A stretch of DNA of 64,000 bases, taken from positions 790,609 through 854,608 of the forward strand of contig JADJJL010000003.1 in NCBI GenBank assembly GCA_016710265.1. Reading direction: 5' to 3'. Under the pieces are notes generated by a model. It had not been told where the DNA came from and ran no database searches. It was given only the letters and a program-made list of their open reading frames with translations. Source of the stretch: Saprospiraceae bacterium. Its GTDB lineage: Bacteria; Bacteroidota; Bacteroidia; Chitinophagales; Saprospiraceae. A program made the position numbers and the translations under genes. Below are positions 63,048 through 64,000 of this stretch, piece by piece; within the stretch, counting starts at the first letter, position 1, and each line of letters opens with the position of its first letter.

Positions 63048-64000
63048 GTGAAACGAATAATTAACTCACCATTAAAAATTCTTGGACTTCTGACAGTAAT
63101 ATTCGGGCTGTTAGGAGTGATGGCTTTTTTCTACTTTTTCTTTGTCGGAATTTATTTGGTCGGCATTGGACTTTTAATTTACCTTTTTGATTATCTAACA
63201 CTCAAACTACTAAAAGACAAAAGGAAATATTGGATAACGCAATCCATTTTAGCAACATCTTATTTAATTCTTGCCTTCGTGACTTATATGAAATGGCAAG
63301 AACACAATTACTTGATTTTTCCAAAAGACTTTAGAGGACAAGCAGGTATTATTTTCGGAATTGAAGGCTATCCCGAACTGCCAAAAACAAAATTTTGGAA
63401 AAAAACTATTAGTATTCCCAAAGACGGAATTATTATTACTTCAACCAAATTAGAAGACATTCCAAATACAATTCGCTTTGCATACACAGATAATTCAAAA
63501 GTTGATTATCAAAGCATTAATTGGGACCCAAATTTTGAAATGGAGTGTATAATATGTGATAGTAAAATTAAAAGTTGGCTTTTTCAAGTGGAAAGTGAAA
63601 GTTCTGAAGTAAAAAACTTAATGACTTCATTATGCAACGAAATTTCATCCAAACAAAAGACAAGTTATTACAAAAGCGAAAATTCAATTATTTGGTCTGA
63701 TAAAAATGGCAAGTATTTGTGGCTTCAAGATAAAGGCTTGACTTCTCTACCAGAAGGACTTGGACAACTAAATATATATAAAGCAATATTGACAGGGAAC
63801 GATTTAAAAGAAATGCCCAAACAAATTTTTGAAATCAATACTCTTGAAGAATTGATTTTAGCGGTAAATCATATCAGTGAATTTCCTTGTGAACTTTCAC
63901 GATTAAAACGTCTTAAAAGCATTTCATTTGCAGAAACAGGAATTAAAGAAATCAACTGCGACCTTTCTCAACTTGACAGTTTGGAGCATTTTGACATTGC
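63048..64000 (+). CDS. Membrane-anchored leucine-rich-repeat protein (3' end outside window)
   Basis: Frame open from a GTG at 63048 to the window end, at least 317 residues. The N-terminus has two or three transmembrane helices (LGLLTVIFGLLGVMAFFYFF, then IYLVGIGLLIYLF, and SILATSYLILAFVTYM). A polar domain follows. From about residue 225 leucine-rich repeats appear: LWLQDKGLTSLPEGLGQL, AILTGNDLKEMPKQIFEI, LKSISFAETGIKEI. Such repeats usually bind proteins. The final repeats and any effector domain lie beyond the window. The next start codon inward would remove the first helix. It is placed like the preceding stand-alone accessory genes. Confidence 0.72.
   Translation, partial: MKRIINSPLKILGLLTVIFGLLGVMAFFYFFFVGIYLVGIGLLIYLFDYLTLKLLKDKRKYWITQSILATSYLILAFVTYMKWQEHNYLIFPKDFRGQAGIIFGIEGYPELPKTKFWKKTISIPKDGIIITSTKLEDIPNTIRFAYTDNSKVDYQSINWDPNFEMECIICDSKIKSWLFQVESESSEVKNLMTSLCNEISSKQKTSYYKSENSIIWSDKNGKYLWLQDKGLTSLPEGLGQLNIYKAILTGNDLKEMPKQIFEINTLEELILAVNHISEFPCELSRLKRLKSISFAETGIKEINCDLSQLDSLEHFDI

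Overview
The window is AT-rich DNA from a member of the phylum Bacteroidota, probably near the Saprospiria. Evidence is the murE-mraY-murD-ftsW-murG-murC-ftsQ-ftsA-ftsZ order with an FtsW and an FtsZ of Bacteroidota type, several type IX secretion (T9SS) proteins, TAnnTTTG-type -7 boxes, and an ECF sigma/FecR/TonB-receptor trio. The class-level placement is inference. No rRNA or tRNA gene was recognised.

Region 1 (1-10.9 kb) is the division and cell wall cluster, tightly packed with 1-17 nt overlaps or gaps and closed by a strong terminator. Two essential genes, murC and ftsZ, are each interrupted by a one-base indel in a run of five A. Restoring the frame restores complete proteins, so sequence error is the likely cause.

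Region 2 (11-20 kb) holds cell-surface and housekeeping genes: a PorP/SprF-like barrel with a PorE-like OmpA protein, a DUF1573 lipoprotein, a vanadium haloperoxidase-like lipoprotein lacking two active-site residues, a T9SS plug protein and acetyl-CoA synthetase. Region 3 (20-36.5 kb) has a low-complexity T/G block, thioredoxin, serine dehydratase, a six-repeat lipoprotein, the sigma/FecR/TonB-receptor trio, and envelope genes (LpxH-like hydrolase and glycosyltransferases). Region 4 (36.7-41.8 kb) is one giant secreted T9SS substrate made of seven near-regular 165-residue HYR-containing repeats plus a C-type lectin and a GEVED domain.

Three intergenic islands (28.85-29.65, 34.61-35.67 and 41.93-43.25 kb) share a mosaic of palindromic modules. 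Their loops are conserved and their stems differ by matched, compensating changes, which is what selection or copying of a hairpin would leave.

Region 5 (44-64 kb) is an accessory defence island. It begins with a HigB/HigA-type toxin-antitoxin pair flanked by a 258-bp direct repeat. Next come stand-alone genes separated by attC-like imperfect palindromes: an OLD-like ATPase/TOPRIM protein, a membrane-anchored SIR2-like protein, a ParA-like ATPase with a truncated RelA/SpoT domain, and an Abi-alpha (DUF4393) protein. A type I restriction-modification operon follows (hsdM, hsdS, a novel-looking fused gene, hsdR), then a possible methyltransferase, a GNAT acetyltransferase and the start of a membrane-anchored leucine-rich-repeat protein.

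The two most interesting signals are in the restriction operon. First, a DUF559 nuclease domain bounded by inverted copies of a palindrome with a GGGGGTGAGG tail sits in frame inside hsdM, and a solitary copy of the same palindrome-plus-tail sits in frame inside hsdR. This looks like a nuclease-linked palindromic mobile element. Second, the gene between hsdS and hsdR fuses an adenine-methylase-like domain, an HsdS-like recognition domain, a coiled coil and a C-terminal segment with an RNxxxH (HEPN RNase-like) motif. It is a candidate restriction-linked guard toxin, comparable in logic to PrrC.
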